Origin: Tetmemena sp. SeJ-2015
Taxonomy: Eukaryota > Ciliophora > Spirotrichea > Sporadotrichida > Oxytrichidae
Length of the DNA: 12,607 nucleotides
NCBI GenBank assembly: GCA_027382625.1
Contig: JAJKFJ010024683.1
Location: 1-12,607, forward strand
Reading direction: 5' to 3'
The translations under genes and the position numbers were made by a program. The notes beneath the pieces are model-generated. The model was not told the origin of the DNA, did not search any database, and saw only the letters and a program-made list of their open reading frames with translations. This document shows positions 1-7,907 of the stretch, piece by piece; within the stretch, counting starts at the first letter, position 1, and the number at the start of each line of letters is the position of its first letter.

Positions 1-77
1 AACTTTAGCGATTGAGTTATTATTATGAGCCATGAATAATTATTGATTTCAGTAATAATAAATTGTGAGGTTATAAA

Positions 78-2144
78 ATGTCTGCCAAGAATTTTATGAA
101 GGATGCCATGAATACGGGAGTGAACACCTTCTCTCGAAACTAGTCTAACATCCTGAATCTGCAGCACTCTGCCTTCGACATCTCTAATTAGCTCTACGCC
201 TTCATTTCATAAAAGGAGAAAGATTATTTTGTCATGATAATGAATTGTTGTGCATTTCATGGATGAACTCGTTTGAATTCATATCAGATGAGAGAAGTGA
301 TTCAAACGCAGTGGAGGGTAGTTGCCCCGCCGTGCAAGTTAATCATCCCATAGCATTCCATGACTACAATCATATAAATGGCATGGGCTATGGCCTAAAG
401 GCCCTCTCTAGCATCAAACAAGGAGAGGTCATTCAATCATTCATGCTTTTTATTTACAATATGCAAACTAGTTATCTATTAACACATTTATAGTTCGAAT
501 ATTCATCATAGATTATCTAGTTGAAAACTGCTCTGGGTATCACTCCAGACTCGATCTTGGGCAAATCATTCGGCTCTCAATAAATAAAAGCACTCTAGCA
601 AGATGAAAGCAAGCCTCAGGATGAGAAGATTTTAATCTGCATTTTTAAATTGATGCGGACGATTTGCTGGATACTTAACTCTTTCTATAACTGAATTATT
701 TATTGTCTTTCATTACTTTAATAAACTCAGTTCTCTTACTGAACGCGTGGCCACTCATTTCTTCCCACATCCACAGTAGCACGTCCACAAAAGCAGATTA
801 TAGCAGCAACTCATGCTCACACAGAAGATAATAATGCTGGAGAGGGTATCTGAAAATAGCATGAGAACTTCAGTGTAGAATCTCATTAACTCTTATCTCG
901 ATTTAATGCCCAGACAAGACATGACAAGCATCCTCTTCTGGAATAAAAATGTCCAAGTAGAGATAGACTCAGAGATTTAATTAGTATGTGTGTTACATGT
1001 TCTTGATATATATGAGATATTGAGATCGCAAATGATGGAGACCAACAACTTCTACTAAAGGATTTATCATCAGCTCACCAAGGGCGATGAGCAGTCACCT
1101 TATTCATAAAAAAAATTTAAACTGTACTCTTTAATCTTACCCTATAAGGATAAGAATCCCCTCTCTATTGACGAATTCATGTGGGCCTTCTAAACTGCAT
1201 CCTCTCGGCATCTCGTATTCGATAACCAGGGTTCAAGTGAGTCACCACTCTTGATGCTTCTCCCACTTGTCGACATGATAAATCACTCGCCCACTTTCGA
1301 TCCAAACGTCGTTGTGCTGCCCTATGAGGATAAGGTGCGAGAAGAGAGCTTTGTTTTAGTGAGGGCGATAAAAGACATTCAAAAGGATGAGTAGCTTTAC
1401 ATGTCCTATGGCGCTCTTAGCAACAGTCATCTTGTGCAAAAGTACGGCTTCACCTTAGAAAATAATCCACATAACGTCATCTCTCAAGCTTACCCTCTGG
1501 GCAGCTACTGCAGATTCGCACTTCAAGAGGAGGGCTTAAAGCATAGTCTCTCACAGAAGCTTAAGCTTCCATTCATAGATCCTGAGCTAAATAATAGTTC
1601 ATAGCCGATAAGTGTATATTAGAGGTAGGGAAACTGAATATGAGCATGTGGTCGAATAGATTCAACCAGGAGGTGTTCAAGGCTTTGAGACTGCATTTCC
1701 TGAACAGTCAAATGATCATGGACAGAGGCGGTACTGACGCCTTCACCAGAATCTGTGGAGATTTCAGCAAGCCTATCGACAGGAATAATGAGGAGCTAAA
1801 TATATAAGTGTGAACAGATTTCCTCATTTTTTGAATTCTAGCTTTGCTATGAATTCCTTCTAGAGTCAATCGACAGGAGCTACTCTCAGCTGAAGCCCAT
1901 AGACTTCTATCAAGAAAAGATAGAGGCTATCAAGCACTCCCTCAAAATAGACCAAACAGGAGTTTAATCAGAAAGCCCTATTATAATCAAAGACTCTATC
2001 ACGAATCTGCCAGCCATAGACTAATACAACTTGCTAAATGCCTACAGACTTCAGATAGATGAGAGCAAGATACTCAAAGCTAACTTGGAGTTCCTCAAAA
2101 AGAATAAGTCAGAGGCGGTCAAGAGACTCATTCAGTAATCATGA
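78..2144 (+). CDS. SET-domain protein lysine methyltransferase (Rubisco-LSMT/SETD3-like), IES-interrupted
   Basis: Predicted S-adenosylmethionine-dependent lysine methyltransferase of the plant Rubisco LSMT/SETD3/SETD6 type; substrate unknown. After removing IESs and introns it is about 560 residues. The SET start motif GMGYGLKALSSIKQGEVI lies at 381-433, a YLDLMP..D...ILFW block at about 886-945, and the catalytic-core motif MINHS at about 1276-1290. The closing SET motif MSYGALSNSHLVQKYGF is at 1401-1451. A substrate-binding C-terminal domain follows (LEVGKLNMSMWSNRFNQEV, then NLLNAYRLQIDES) and ends at TGA 2142-2144. ATG 78 is chosen because its frame runs straight into the first IES junction. 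GT-AG introns are placed at 846-873 (28 nt), 984-1016 (33 nt, in frame, less sure) and 1808-1841 (34 nt). In-frame TAA/TAG are Gln. Two IES junctions shift frame and are strongly supported (203/253 and 1572/1598); three in-frame junctions are tentative. Family assignment is confident; mitochondrial or other targeting cannot be judged. Confidence 0.85.
203..260. other. IES with 8-bp pointer CATTTCAT (copies 203-210 and 253-260)
   Basis: The direct repeat CATTTCAT flanks 42 bp of insert (211-252). Deleting 50 bp joins ...LYAF to ISWMNSF and brings the reading frame from the ATG at 78 into the SET-domain frame. Unremoved, the first frame stops at a TGA at 261-263. There are no GT-AG ends, so it is not a spliceosomal intron. 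Confidence 0.85.
431..514. other. Probable IES inside the SET domain start (tentative pointer ATT)
   Basis: The protein leaves homology after GEVI and resumes at LKTALGITPDS (521 onward) in the same frame. Removing one ATT copy plus the insert 434-511 gives GEVIIQLKTALGITPDS, which suits the family. The pointer is only 3 bp. A 93-nt GT-AG intron at 428-520 is an alternative, so the exact ends are uncertain. Confidence 0.45.
655..747. other. Probable IES (pointer GCG 655/745 or ACG 659/743)
   Basis: An AT-rich insert with an in-frame TGA at about 692 separates ...ICIFKLMR from GHSFLPTSTV. Both flanks are in the same frame. Two short direct repeats, GCG (655-657/745-747) and ACG (659-661/743-745), each give an open join and differ by two residues. 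An insert is clear; its exact ends are not. Confidence 0.55.
1101..1145. other. Possible IES, in frame, pointer TAT
   Basis: This is a 39-bp AT-rich stretch (1104-1142) between two TAT copies. Deletion would be in frame and give ...EQSPYKDKNPLSIDEFMW, a tidier match to SETD proteins than the read-through residues. There is no TGA inside, so it could also be coding. Confidence 0.35.
1572..1604. other. IES with 7-bp pointer TTCATAG (copies 1572-1578 and 1598-1604)
   Basis: A 19-bp insert (1579-1597) lies between two perfect TTCATAG copies. Removing 26 bp shifts frame and yields KLPFIADKCILEVGKLNMS, which continues the substrate-binding domain. Without excision the upstream frame ends at a TGA at 1635-1637. 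It is the shortest well-supported IES in the window. Confidence 0.85.
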
Positions 2145-2222
2145 ATAAGAAGGTGAAGGCTCCTTCTAAGTATCGAGGTCTGCGGTATTTTAATTTAATT
2201 ACTCTCAATCAATTAAAAAGAG

Positions 2223-4332
2223 ATGAGTTGTTAATACCCATTTTCTTAGTTATTTAAATTCACTTAAACTAACAAGAATCCATGCGGGTAGGTTGGTATC
2301 GCTTTGTTGAAAGCTTGGGGTTAACCTCTTGGCTACTACAAAGGAGTTGTGAATGAAGCCACTCCCTTGAGAGGAGGGAAGGAAGAGGTGGAACTATTTT
2401 TTTGTAAAGAGAGACTAAGCTTTCAAGAATCAGGACTATGAGCTCTAGCAATAATATATTTATTGTGGTCAAAGATCTTAAAATAGTGTTCGAGGTAAGG
2501 ACTATTAATTTATCTTTTCACTCTCTTATAATTGTAACGCCGCTATTTGTAGATCGGAAACGACATCCTGAAACTCAAAAGGAAATAATTAAAATTTATC
2601 CTTTACCTTATTAAATCACTCATATTTTATATGCTAGCAGCAAAGAGACTAGTACGATGCTTTATATGAGACCACTCGTTATGAGGACATGATAATGATG
2701 GCAAGGCCTTCAACTGCTCAACTTAGAGCTGTCCAATTGGCTGAAGAGGAAGACGCAAGAAGGAGGATGATGCTTTGTAAGATATAAATCCTTGCTTGTT
2801 TACCTTGAGTTTAGAGAGGCAGAGAGAACTGGAAGATGAGGAAGCGAGAGCAAGGCGCATGATGGAAATGGACGAGCAGGAAAGGCTTCGCCGCCTTAAG
2901 GAGGAGGAAGAAGAGAGACGCAGAAAACAGGCTGAAGATGCCGAGAGGAGAAAGAATGCAGCCGATAACAGAAAGTCCAAAGTGAAGGAGACCTTTACTA
3001 ATTAGAAAGGCAAAGACACTGACATCAACATTAAGGGAGATCCACTTGAGTCTAATGATGGAGATATTGATCTGGAGCCTTACCTGAATCCCTTACTGTC
3101 TGCAGCTGGAGGTAACGTGGAGAAGCTTGGATTGGAAGCTCTCAGGAGAGCCCTATCAGATGGAACGCTTCTAGTGTGTGGAGTCAAACTCTGGACAGCC
3201 TTGCACTCTGATCAATGGAGACACAGAGAGAGTTCAGTTCAGGCCTTTTTGGAATATTTAAACTTCTATTTTGAAATAAATAAATCTAATTGACAATGTA
3301 ATATCTTTAGGCTCCCCTGAAGAAAAAGTACATAGGAAAGACGAAGCGTTTGTTCCTGGCTGCATGCGATGTGGCAACTATAGCTTGCAGAGATAAACTG
3401 CTATAGATTTACTATGTGGGACTTAAGATCCTGCAGTCTGCTATGGCCCCTCCCATCTGCGGAGATGACATCCCTCCCAAGATAATCAACAACGCTGTCA
3501 AGCCCTTCATAATAAAAAATATTTGCATTTATTCATATTTTCTATCCTTCATTACTCTTCTGATCGACAAGATAAAAATTATATTATAATTTAGATAAAT
3601 TTGATGTTAAAGATAAGTGAGTTGAACTATCGTGCACGTGATGTGTCTCTGCATGCGCTTATCTCTCTGTTCCGCCACCCTGCAGTGGATATCAGATAGT
3701 TGATCGAAGGTATAATGGATATTACTGAGAAGGGACCCTCCCCTGACAAGGTGCAGTGGCGTATCGTGCTTGCTAGACTGGAAATACTGCTGCACATAGT
3801 CTAGGAGTTTAGAATTAATGACAAAGCTTGGGACTGGAGAGTTGTCTTCTAGAAGTTAACAATTAAAGTTTGATTATTGATAGGCGTGTTAAAGTTAGTT
3901 GCTCCTTCATTCTTCAATCACAACCCAGATGTGAGACTGATTGCGATTGAGGTGACATTGGAGATGTACAAGATCACGGGGGCAGAGCTAAAACGCATGG
4001 TCCAAGAGATAGACGGCCTTAAGCCTAACCTACTCCAGACTATTACATCAAATATAAAGCTAAAAGTATTTAAAGTAATTGCTATTACAAAGAGGATGAA
4101 AATAATTGATGAGGGTGGTGGTACTAAGTACGTCTTGGGATCTTAAGATCCAGAGGGAGGCATAGGCACGGCCAAGGAAAATGTAATTGGTGGTTTGGAA
4201 TAACTTCAAAAAGTTTATTCTTTAAATTCATAGTGAGAATAAGTGGCTGAGACGCATGAGTGGAGTGAATAAAGTCCCACTGGCGGAAGCAAGAACAAAA
4301 CTAATCAGAACTTTAATCAGTAGCCCTAGTGA
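2223..4332 (+). CDS. CEP104/FAP256-like ciliary tip TOG-domain protein, 5' part missing
   Basis: CEP104/FAP256 proteins sit at ciliary and flagellar tips and bind tubulin through a TOG domain. The frame from about 2223 carries NPCGQVGIALLKAWGQPLG, like the end of the N-terminal jelly-roll domain. Next come KNQDYELQQ and an EIGNDILKLKRDQYDALYE stretch resembling the family's repeated DYD-type helices. A strongly charged coiled coil follows (2815-2990), then a TOG-like region: SDQWRHRESSVQAFLEYL, VATIACRDKLLQIYYVGLK, ELNYRARDVSLHALISLF and NPDVRLIAIEVTLEMY. The end is polar (NQNFNQQPQ) with TGA 4330-4332. Introns are 2388-2409 (22 nt, tentative), 2495-2552 and 2777-2814. Seven IESs break the gene. 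Roughly the first 100 or more residues and the family's C-terminal zinc-finger region are not seen. One frame step near 2449-2465 is unexplained. The start given is only the open end of the frame, not a claimed initiator. Confidence 0.75.
2578..2645. other. IES with pointer AAAG (2578-2581 and 2642-2645)
   Basis: A 60-bp AT-rich insert (2582-2641) has no GT start. Excision of 64 bp shifts frame and joins ILKLKR to DQYDALYETTRYEDM. The pointer is short, but the frame logic and base composition agree. Confidence 0.7.
3253..3304. other. IES with pointer AATAT (3253-3257 and 3300-3304)
   Basis: A 42-bp insert (3258-3299) contains a TGA at 3291-3293. Removing 47 bp shifts frame and gives SSVQAFLEYLQAPLKKKY within the TOG-like region. 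An alternative AGGC repeat (3241/3309) also restores frame but would delete FLEYL, which fits the helix less well. Confidence 0.75.
3504..3552. other. IES with 7-bp pointer CCTTCAT (3504-3510 and 3546-3552)
   Basis: A 35-bp AT-rich insert (3511-3545) lies between perfect CCTTCAT copies. Excision of 42 bp is in frame and gives NAVKPFITLLIDK, removing an implausible Ile/Tyr/Phe-rich run. Confidence 0.8.
3569..3616. other. IES with 7-bp pointer AAGATAA (3569-3575 and 3610-3616)
   Basis: A 34-bp insert (3576-3609) carries an in-frame TGA. Removing 41 bp shifts frame and joins LLIDK to ISELNYRARDVSLHAL. Only about 16 bp of MDS separates this IES from the previous one. Confidence 0.85.
3853..3897. 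other. IES with 6-bp pointer AAGTTA (3853-3858 and 3892-3897)
   Basis: A 33-bp insert (3859-3891) has a TGA at 3871-3873 in the upstream frame. Excision of 39 bp gives DWRVVFQKLVAPSFFNH, a continuous helical-repeat sequence. A longer overlapping repeat TTAAAGTT (3863/3889) would break the frame. Confidence 0.8.
4040..4089. other. IES with 8-bp pointer CTATTACA (4040-4047 and 4082-4089)
   Basis: A 34-bp AT-rich insert (4048-4081) lies between perfect 8-bp repeats. The 42-bp excision is in frame and gives LLQTITKRMKIIDEGGG, removing SNIKLKVFKVIAIT. The insert has no TGA, so the support is the repeat length and base composition. Confidence 0.75.
4198..4242. other. IES with 6-bp pointer GAATAA (4198-4203 and 4237-4242)
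   Basis: A 33-bp insert (4204-4236) ends in an in-frame TGA at 4234-4236. Removing 39 bp extends the protein by a polar tail, GLEQVAETHEWSEQSPTGG, to a new TGA at 4330-4332. Confidence 0.7.
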
Positions 4333-4401
4333 TCAGCACTATAAATTTAGGTTCAATTCAAGTCTAACTTTAAAATTAATCATTCACAAATTTGAAGAAT
4401 A

Positions 4402-5160
4402 TCAACTCTAGAGTGCATATGCTATTTAAATGTAGAGCGTAGCGAGGCAAATCTTTCTGTAGCTGAGTGAGTAGCAGATTCCACTGACTACTGCCTTCAC
4501 GTCGGGGTCTATCTCTATCCTAGAAAACTCATCTGCACTCATAGAGTCTCCTTCCCTTTCTTCACTTTCGTTATCTGAGTTAACCACCTAGAATCCCTCA
4601 CTTCGAAGTGCATCTTTCAAACCTTTTTCTCCAATCACGTAAACCTTCTCACCTTAGGTAGAACTAAGATTTTAGGTTTCTTTAACATCAGCATGCTCAG
4701 TAAAAAGCTTCTTCAGATAATTGGCAGTAGCATAGGCACTCGTATATATCTAGGAGGATGGTATGAGTTTATCCAAATCGCCTTAAAATTTAGCAAGTTT
4801 CTCATTTATTACTTGCTCTGCTGTCTTTGAAGAATTGTTAGTGACCAGGAAGATATTATAAAAGCTCATATAGGAAAATATTAAACTTATTAGCATATAT
4901 TTTAAGATCTTCTTAGTGTGAGAGTATTCAGGATTAGTCAAAATTGAACTGATAGCCTGGAGGGCATTAGGAATCTCTGTGTCTCCACACCACAGCACTC
5001 CATCACAGTCAAACAAGAAGTAATCGTACTTGGCAACCAAGTATTCAAAGCTAGCACTAAACAAAGATAATCAGATTATACGGTTAAATTCAAACTAGAA
5101 ATCTACCTACTACGGAAGTTGCTCTCCACTTTAGACCACTATCTCTTCTTTTGCTTCCAT
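4402..5160 (-). CDS. HAD-superfamily phosphatase (phosphoglycolate/p-nitrophenyl phosphatase-like), C-terminus missing
   Basis: Predicted small-molecule phosphatase using an aspartyl-phosphate intermediate. Motif I is YFLFDCDGVLW (about 5000-4970), with nucleophile and acid/base aspartates. Motif II is FLVTNNSSK after IES removal. A C2-type cap follows with IPSSQIYTSAYATANYLK, KVYVIGEKGLKDALRSEGF and DPDVKAVVSG, then SYRKICLATLYIQ. ATG 5160-5158 opens MEAKEEIVV; a 57-nt GT-AG intron (5057-5113) joins QLP to ASFEYLVAKYDY. One IES lies at 4850-4908. After ATLYIQ the frame becomes unlike the family and stops at a TGA at 4404-4402. About 90 family residues, including the conserved lysine and the GDxxxTD motif IV, are absent; the next DNA is the converging CEP104-like gene. 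The family call is firm. Whether the gene is completed elsewhere or is broken is open. Confidence 0.85.
4850..4908. other. IES in HAD phosphatase gene, pointer AAGAT (4850-4854 and 4904-4908)
   Basis: A 49-bp AT-rich insert (4855-4903). On the minus strand, excision of 54 bp joins HTKKI directly to FLVTNNSSK, restoring HAD motif II spacing and removing a foreign Tyr/Ile/Leu/Phe-rich run. It is in frame with no GT-AG ends. Confidence 0.85.
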
Positions 5161-5291
5161 TAAACTCTTTCTCAATTTAAAATTAATGATTGACAATTAA
5201 AGAGATGCATAATTTTAAGCGATTAGTTAAGTGATCTCATTATAATAATAATTAGTGCTATAAGTTAATAATAAGAATATATCGCTTCAAT
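5161..5291. promoter_or_regulatory. Divergent intergenic region between HAD phosphatase and small membrane protein genes
   Basis: This is 131 bp of strongly AT-rich DNA between two start codons on opposite strands, so it presumably holds both promoters and leaders. No specific element can be named. A chromosome breakage or telomere-addition point could also lie here. Confidence 0.4.
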
Positions 5292-5576
5292 ATGGATCAA
5301 AGTCCCTTCAAGTTCGACAGCGCCAACCCCCGCTTCGTGACCAACGCTTCTGAAAACAAAACCGTCTACTACGCAGCTGGAGCCCTCTTCCTCCTCTCCA
5401 TGCGCTTCTACCACAAGAACATCTTCCGCGTGAACGAGAGATCCCTCGACTTCGCTGCCTTCACAGTTGGATCCCTCTTCTCCTCATACGCCATCGCTAA
5501 CTTCGCCCTCGAGAGCCCCAACAACCAAGCTGCTCTTTTGAACAACTCACTCGAGAACCAGGTTGCCAAGCACTGA
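5292..5576 (+). CDS. Small hypothetical membrane protein, 94 residues
   Basis: A complete frame from ATG 5292 to TGA 5574-5576 with no in-frame TAA/TAG, no intron and no IES. It is markedly GC-richer than its surroundings. Two hydrophobic stretches, TVYYAAGALFLLSM (about residues 24-37) and FAAFTVGSLFSSYAIANFA (about 54-72), suggest two membrane helices joined by a basic loop. The polar tail is Asn-rich (NNQAALLNNSLEN). The clean codon usage suggests a well-expressed gene. I do not recognise the family; a small organellar or vesicle membrane protein is possible but unsupported. Confidence 0.8.
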   Translation: MDQSPFKFDSANPRFVTNASENKTVYYAAGALFLLSMRFYHKNIFRVNERSLDFAAFTVGSLFSSYAIANFALESPNNQAALLNNSLENQVAKH

Positions 5577-5661
5577 GCAAGCAGCATTCTCTGACAGGGA
5601 GACATGCTACTTAGGCTTAGTAAAAAATATATCTCTAATATGCTTACTATAAGGAGGCTTG

Positions 5662-5973
5662 ATGATAAATGACAGTTAGAACTCGAGCCAGAAGATTGAT
5701 GGAGATGCGAGAGAGTTTCAGTGGTATCTTATTCTCGGGAGACGATCGAGCACTGCCTCACCTCTTCAGGCTCTTATCTTTAAGTTAAACTTAACTCAAT
5801 TCCTTCTCTTCTGTCTCTCCTTAAGCCTAGTTAATAATCCTCACTTTTTTCTACTTCTCTCTTAGGCTCTATCTATATTAATTATATATAGTTAACTCCT
5901 CTTCAACTTAAGTAAGGATCTAACTCGAATTTATTAAGACAGATTCGATTATCTATTTTCCAGAATCAACTGA
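5662..5973 (+). CDS. Uncertain ORF, 103 codons under the UGA-only stop code
   Basis: The ORF runs from ATG 5662 to TGA 5971-5973, with TAA/TAG read as Gln. The first third (SQKIDGDAREFQWYLILG) has coding-like composition. The rest turns Leu/Phe/Tyr-rich and AT-rich, as expected for non-coding or IES DNA. It could be a first exon or MDS of an unrecognised gene running into an IES, or chance. No family is recognised. Confidence 0.3.
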
Positions 5974-6109
5974 GATTATTTATCTGGATTAGCTTATATG
6001 AAATTTTAGGATTTTAAACATTTGAACCATTAAACTGAGCTTCAAAATAAACTTTCTTGCTAAATAACTCTCCTTCGTTACAAGGGAGAGTTTCTAATTA
6101 GATTTTCAA
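5974..6109. other. AT-rich intergenic stretch
   Basis: Together with the weak ORF upstream, this fills the 533 bp between the small membrane protein gene and the end of the minus-strand Gln/Asn-rich gene. I see no RNA gene, telomere repeat or convincing coding sequence here. Confidence 0.5.
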
Positions 6110-7754
6110 TCAGTAGATATCTTCACAGTCACTCATGCTCTCTATCTCCTCAGTAGGTTACTATCTGCCGTTTGCATTTGGGTCATTTCATCATTAGAAT
6201 ACACAAATGCAATATAAGTAATTTCCCAGAGCAGCATTTCTATCTCTTAGTCTCTTTCGACCACCGCCACTTTTTGGAGTGTGAGGCTCGTGATCGACAT
6301 CACCTGAGAGCTTGGCAATTTAATTAAAGGAGTCTAAGGCCATTTTGTTAAGAGGCTTTTGAGTATTATGATGAGGGAAGCTAGCCCCACACATGGGTCT
6401 AGCTCTACCATAGATCTAAGGAGTCAAGTTTGGATTATCCTTTTGATTATTAGGAGGAGACTACTGTTTTTTATTAGGATCTAGCACGTTTGTGAAATAT
6501 GCAGTTGCTTAAACGTTTGAATTTATTGGCTGGAGCATTTGAGCAGGCTGCTCCGAAGGATGATGGCGATGGAGATTTCCTGAAAGTGGATGCTTGGGAT
6601 AATTCTTGTGATGGTTGTTACTTATTACATTTGGAGAAACCTAGCTTATATTAAGAAAGCGTTAAAATTGAGATAGATACAAGCTGTGAATAACTTTCTT
6701 TTCCTCATTCTTAGTTTCGAGTTTCTTCGTATTAAGTTACGAAGGCTAAGTAGTGACTTGCAATCTGCTCTAGTTCTATGAGTTAATGTTGCTAGCTCTT
6801 TGCCTCTCAAACATGTTTCTTTAGTGTAGGTTGTTGGTAGGCGAGGGTATCTTTGAACCAATTTGCATCTTCTACTTGGGGCTTAAGCTATGTTTGAACT
6901 CACTTTTTTAAATGCGGGTGCCTTTCATCTTGCTAGCTGTATTATCTAATTTGGTATGCTGACTCTAAGAGTGAATGCGGCCCTTTTTGAAACTGCTTGT
7001 CTACTATTCCTAGCCAGACATAGATCCTCTAAGGTTAACCTAGGCATGAGCAGCAGCTTTGGCTGACATGTCATGTTGCCTCAAGGCAATCTTGAGGGCT
7101 ATTAAATCCATTTCAGCTAAACTGGCACCTGTGAAGCCACCTAGACTCTACTAATTGATCTTATGGATTTGATTAGTAGGGGATGTGACACCTCCCTTGG
7201 GAAGTGCTCCTAACTTATCTTCTGAAGTCAACTTCTCCCCAGAAGACTCTTGCTTCATAGCTCTTGAAATATCCCTACGCCTGGAATCTCTAAAGTCTAT
7301 ACTTTGATTGATAGCGTTGATGTAGGAGCTACTGTTCTACTGATTGGCTTTGCTCTCTATGAAATCCTCATCTTGAACATAGTCGCTATCAAGATCATCA
7401 GAATTTAGTTCATTAGAGGAGCTGAGAGGACTCTTATTATCAGGCAAGCTGGTTGAAGATTTTTAAAAAGAGGAATCAGAACGAGCAGGAGAATTGTCCT
7501 CATCTTAGCCAAATTAAGGATGCCTGCTAGCTATATGTCTTAGAGGAGGAGGGTTTAGGTGAATGCGTCTCTCCACAGTCTTGGTCTTCGAATTGTCAAA
7601 GCTTTATTCATGGTTATGATAAGTGGTCTACTGCTACTATTGCTACTTGGGCTAAGTCAAAGAATTTAAGGGGTTAGTGCTTGTTGCAAAGAAACTGTTT
7701 TACGAATGTGGCCTACCCTTGTTGATTGAGCTACTTTGAGTAGAAAATATCCAT
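6110..7754 (-). CDS. Long Gln/Asn/Ser-rich low-complexity protein, function unknown
   Basis: About 507 residues after processing. ATG 7754-7752 opens MDIFYSKQLNQQG; a 22-nt GT-AG intron (7695-7716) joins it to FFATSTNPLNSLTQPK. The frame then stays open to TGA 6112-6110. It contains a poly-Gln run encoded mostly by TAG/TAA/CAA (about 7634-7655), acidic Ser/Asp segments (SSNELNSDDLDSDYVQDED) and an Arg-rich patch (FRDSRRRDISRAMKQ). A short helical block (LAEMDLIALKIALRQHDMSA, about 7050-7110) follows, then long basic Gln/Asn/Pro/His-rich stretches. The C-terminal KSGGGRKRLRDR patch resembles a nuclear localisation signal, and the protein ends SMSDCEDIY. Mostly disordered; a regulatory or nucleic-acid-associated role is a guess from composition. 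Two IESs, at 6174-6239 and 6643-6685. It is divergent from the CAP gene. Confidence 0.7.
6174..6239. other. IES near the C-terminus of the Gln/Asn-rich gene, pointer GCATTT (6174-6179 and 6234-6239)
   Basis: A 54-bp insert (6180-6233). On the minus strand, unexcised reading ends in a hydrophobic tail (LYCICVF) and TGA. Excision of 60 bp gives RDRNANGRQQQPTEEIESMS and a natural polar end at TGA 6112-6110. Confidence 0.8.
6643..6685. other. Probable IES, pointer AGCT (6643-6646 and 6682-6685)
   Basis: A 35-bp AT-rich insert (6647-6681) within a polar region. The in-frame 39-bp excision removes LYLSQFQRFLNIS and gives KKVIHSQVSPNVISNNHH. Support is composition plus a short pointer; there is no internal TGA. 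Confidence 0.6.
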
Positions 7755-7907
7755 CGCTCAAATCATCAAACCCTCTTCATCATATTCCGATCTGCTATTA
7801 CAAATGCGATGTCAAGATATATCTGAATAGTACTTGCTGTAGCTTTTTGATTGATTTTTATAGTAATATATCTTAATTTCAACACAGCGTTAAATCTCTT
7901 AAAAGAT
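7755..7907. promoter_or_regulatory. Divergent intergenic region between Gln/Asn-rich gene and CAP gene
   Basis: 153 bp, AT-rich, between two opposite start codons, presumably holding both promoters. No specific element is recognised. Confidence 0.4.

Noticed and set aside
2141..2144. ATGA overlap of the SET gene stop with a possible start for the next gene
   Set aside because: The frame from ATG 2141 (MNKKVKAPSKYRGLR) runs into AT-rich DNA and is not the frame of the CEP104-like protein; overlap of this type is probably chance in a eukaryote.
78..2144. SET gene as a pseudogene with frameshifts
   Set aside because: Each frame change coincides with a perfect 7-8 bp direct repeat or a GT-AG intron, and all SET motifs are intact after processing; decay would not place repeats so neatly.
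2269..2980. Minus-strand ORFs at 2269-2472 and 2723-2980
   Set aside because: They are antisense shadows of the CEP104-like gene; the second is the reverse of its charged coiled coil.
3241..3312. AGGC repeat as the pointer for the 3.25-kb IES
   Set aside because: It restores frame but deletes FLEYL, which continues the helix; the 5-bp AATAT repeat keeps it and is longer.
4234..4400. Plus-strand frame KWLRRMSGVNKVPLAEARTK as the CEP104-like C-terminus
   Set aside because: The GAATAA pointer join leads into a different, polar frame ending in TGA at 4330; the alternative frame would need a different junction with no repeat support.
5408..5605. Minus-strand 65-codon ORF over the small membrane protein
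   Set aside because: It is an antisense shadow of a GC-rich plus-strand gene with natural composition.
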